Assembly (NCBI RefSeq): GCF_002951835.1
Contig: NZ_CP019448.1
Location: 558,001-622,000 of the forward strand
Source of the DNA: Simonsiella muelleri ATCC 29453
GTDB lineage: Bacteria; Pseudomonadota; Gammaproteobacteria; Burkholderiales; Neisseriaceae
DNA length: 64,000 nt
Direction: 5' to 3'
Position 1 is the stretch's first letter, and each line of letters begins with the position of its first letter. Shown here one piece after another: positions 63,101 to 64,000 of the stretch. The position numbers were made by a program, and so were the translations under genes. Under the pieces are notes generated by a model. That model was not told the origin of the DNA and made no database searches. It saw nothing but the letters and a program-made list of their open reading frames with translations.

Positions 63101-64000
63101 CCTGTGAGCAACGCCAAATCATCAGAATATTCCGCACCAAACATCTGCCCTAAAATCTCACTACGCGCTTGTTTGTCTAATTTATCAAGACGTTGCAAAA
63201 AATCATCTAGGGCGCGTTGTGGGTTGGTGGCGATGTTGGCAGCCATTTCTTCAGCCGATAAACCCAACGCGTTCAAACCGTCTTTGAAGTCATTCGTGCC
63301 GATTTTGGCGTTCTGCAATTTAGACAATAACGCATTAATTGCCGTGCCAGCCTCTTCGGGCGATTTGCCTAAGCTGACAAAAGTCGCCGCCAACGCCGCC
63401 GCTTCTTCTTTGAGCAAGCCAAATTGCTTGGCATTACCGCCCATTCGCATCAACACTTCGCCAATTTCTTTTTCTTTGGCGGCAGTGGTGTTGCCCAGTG
63501 CATTGATGGCATCGCCCAACTCTGCCATTTCGTTGATTTGCAAGCCGTATACATTGCTGATTTTAGCGGACATTTCGCCAGCCGCGTCCGCGCTGATGCC
63601 AAAGGCATTTGCCATTTGCGCGGTCATTTGGGTAAACTGCGGCAGCTTGTCAAACGCCAAACCCATTTGCCCACCAGCCGCCGCGATTTGCGCCAATTCA
63701 TCGGGCATCATGCCCAATTGTCCTGCCATTTCTTTGAGGCTGCCTGAAAGCGCGTTAATTTGCTCGGGCGTGGCATCGGTTACTTTTTTGACTTGCGCCA
63801 TTGCGCTTTCAAATTTAATCGCTTCGTTGGTTACATACGCCAAACCACCGCCAGCCCCCACCAAACCTTGAATGCCATTGGTCATATCAGCTAATGATGG
63901 CTTGGTTCTTTTCAAACTTTGCTCTAATTCGCCCACTTTTTGCGCGTGCAATTGAGCAGCACGCGCCAATTCGGCTTGCGATAAGCCACCGCTGCGCTTC
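60172..64000 (-). CDS. Phage tail tape measure protein (5' end outside the window)
   Basis: At least 1276 residues; the frame is open through the right edge (K-R-S-G-G-L-S-Q-A-E-L-A precedes any start), so the TTG at 63969 is not the true start. The N-terminal part has the TP901-type core (A-M-A-Q-V-K-K-V-T; Q-M-T-A-Q-M-A-N-A-F-G-I-S; G-K-S-P-E-E-A-G-T-A). Hydrophobic helices and long coiled coils follow. The C-terminal third contains R-E-A-E-Q-Q-R repeats. The protein sets tail length and may form the DNA channel. Many in-frame DUS encode G-S-L-K or R-L-P-E. Confidence 0.92.
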   Translation of the reverse strand, partial: KRSGGLSQAELARAAQLHAQKVGELEQSLKRTKPSLADMTNGIQGLVGAGGGLAYVTNEAIKFESAMAQVKKVTDATPEQINALSGSLKEMAGQLGMMPDELAQIAAAGGQMGLAFDKLPQFTQMTAQMANAFGISADAAGEMSAKISNVYGLQINEMAELGDAINALGNTTAAKEKEIGEVLMRMGGNAKQFGLLKEEAAALAATFVSLGKSPEEAGTAINALLSKLQNAKIGTNDFKDGLNALGLSAEEMAANIATNPQRALDDFLQRLDKLDKQARSEILGQMFGAEYSDDLALLTGSLKTYTEAVATATDHTKNFGAMQREADAALNTTEGKMNQAKAEIASAAIELGNTLLPIIQLTANVIGDVAKAVTSVSEQYPVLSQMAVLFLGAKMASEGLSASLKLLGVDSETSFGNTKKSLSELKKELKDAAQAAKEVGRDIKNAVKGNLDDMSNNNNAIKKLSGSLKEMAAIAAEAFAAFEVGHGMGTWLYENVGFAQNLGDNMAKVIAYMDAMVTDRTFEDVNREFRTTNELARELEKNQKAAAQAAEKRKATEAQAAEAQKAKLAELRAEYSKIQQKYDEVSGNLKKMVDDGKANTQAYRDLSAEQALLAGKLMQSQLALKDFSDNNTANTAQTQAALNNLGVTAEQLSGNLSKAASASIADFATAAASIGNHAEQMATVFQAAVEKMDSPEALFALKNSLSEAGAKAGLTADEINQIAALAPQVGLGLAQISKPLGDAEAAATALGVSLENALLLGTTGAMTTALGHFDKLTAQLDGLKQNGINTGMVLRESLSKLTDTAQSEGDIDALKFKINQLGETGKLSMQDVERAILAADQKLNQLKQNTDPTAQAFESLGIQTRESLRLAGEESRQAFELVKNSGQATAADIQAAFAKTAQSMLASGDAQQQAWVQSQAAAYNYAVTVDATGKASLQAAAQTQQAADTQIQAHQQVTQAATESAQAQSQAAKAVVENVENVGKAAEFSQHKMSDLGSKVHETLKKMGAYATFGTASWANTLRSVQDMYININQTVQRLNEETENGGNIAEHLARAELMAANNARKLDKTTLNNLHQAIDKARQKMQQLADEAANARREAEKELLRAQGRDGDVQKLEQQEKLNALKRKQAQAQKTGNRQAQDDYAAAIAAQQAAYQAQAEREAEQERERQQQQREAEQQRLQQQREAEQQRQQQERERLQREAEQMRFRLPENKVDLSDMDWRGMQFDFSGVTEALAARDNQIKQQIPNLIKELMPQIAQELIKQIQKDNKRTS

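Larger units (their letters stand above)
51700..64000 (-). mobile_element. Prophage, tail and modification end
   Basis: All genes read leftwards: tape measure, five tail-type proteins, a small protein, Com-like protein and D12 methylase. A modification gene behind com at the extreme end matches the right end of Mu-like transposable phages. Long tape measure and large hub-like proteins without sheath or baseplate genes suggest a siphovirus-type tail. The left boundary near 51.7 kb is inferred from a cluster of short repeats; the other end lies outside the window. Confidence 0.75.

Noticed and set aside
63104..63871. 255-codon open frame on the plus strand within the tape measure gene
   Set aside because: Antisense shadow of the tape measure codons; the opposite strand has clear TP901-type motifs.
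63967..63969. TTG as start of the tape measure protein
   Set aside because: The same frame stays open to the window edge with plausible coding sequence, so the gene is cut by the edge.

Overview
The window comes from a naturally competent member of the Neisseriaceae. The main evidence is the near-palindromic 15-mer TTCAGGCAGCCTGAA and its complement, which recurs about once per kilobase. It contains the DNA uptake sequence (DUS) dialects described for Kingella (AGGCAGCCTGAA) and Simonsiella (AGGCTGCCTGAA) on opposite strands. The dapB-bamE/fur gene order, an EF-P with arginine at position 32, dRS3-like ATTCCC-N8-GGGAAT palindromes and Correia-like TATAG-ended repeats agree with this. Base composition is AT-rich. 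The Simonsiella/Kingella/Alysiella group fits best; the species cannot be fixed from the sequence alone.

Layout. 1-29.7 kb is core chromosome: the 5' end of rseP, truA, nnrD, efp, a solitary tyrosine autokinase, a PAP2 phosphatase, fabZ-lpxA, a roadblock-like protein, tRNA-Ser(GCT), dapB-bamE facing fur, a Sco protein, tRNA-Val/tRNA-Asp, a UbiA-type prenyltransferase coupled to a flippase-like membrane protein, gyrA, tilS facing dusA, hslO, an outer-membrane barrel, a purine permease, asd, a phosphoribosyltransferase, rpmF-yceD facing a Maf protein, an IS-end-flanked secreted protein, trmL, an RlpA-like protein and a rhodanese lipoprotein. 29.8-34.0 kb is an AT-rich accessory island. It holds remnants of two insertion sequences, a dRS3-bearing repeat, a roughly 990-codon AlbA_2/NACHT (NLR-like) gene broken by one frameshift and one in-frame stop, and a decayed DUF4143 ATPase.

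34.4-49.4 kb returns to core: tRNA-Ser(GGA), argF, glyA, an oversized ftsY with about 795 acidic residues before its NG domain, a dienelactone hydrolase, a lone metal ABC permease, bioH facing comF, a DAHP synthase, a membrane TPR protein, a YbjN-like protein and an AI-2E family transporter. Between genes lie four families of short MITE-like repeats. Two of them supply the stop codons of argF and tilS.

49.6-51.6 kb is a small foreign island. It encodes a PEP-synthase-like lipoprotein, split by an amber codon, and carries DUS of other Neisseria dialects (AGGTCGTCTGAA and AGGCCGTCTGAA) in place of the host one. From about 51.7 kb to the right edge is the end of a prophage read leftwards: tape measure, large tail proteins, a Com-like zinc-finger protein and a D12-class adenine methylase. 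A 13-bp hairpin sits just before the methylase ribosome-binding site, which resembles the com-mom arrangement of phage Mu. The tail genes are rich in in-frame host DUS, suggesting long residence in a transforming population.
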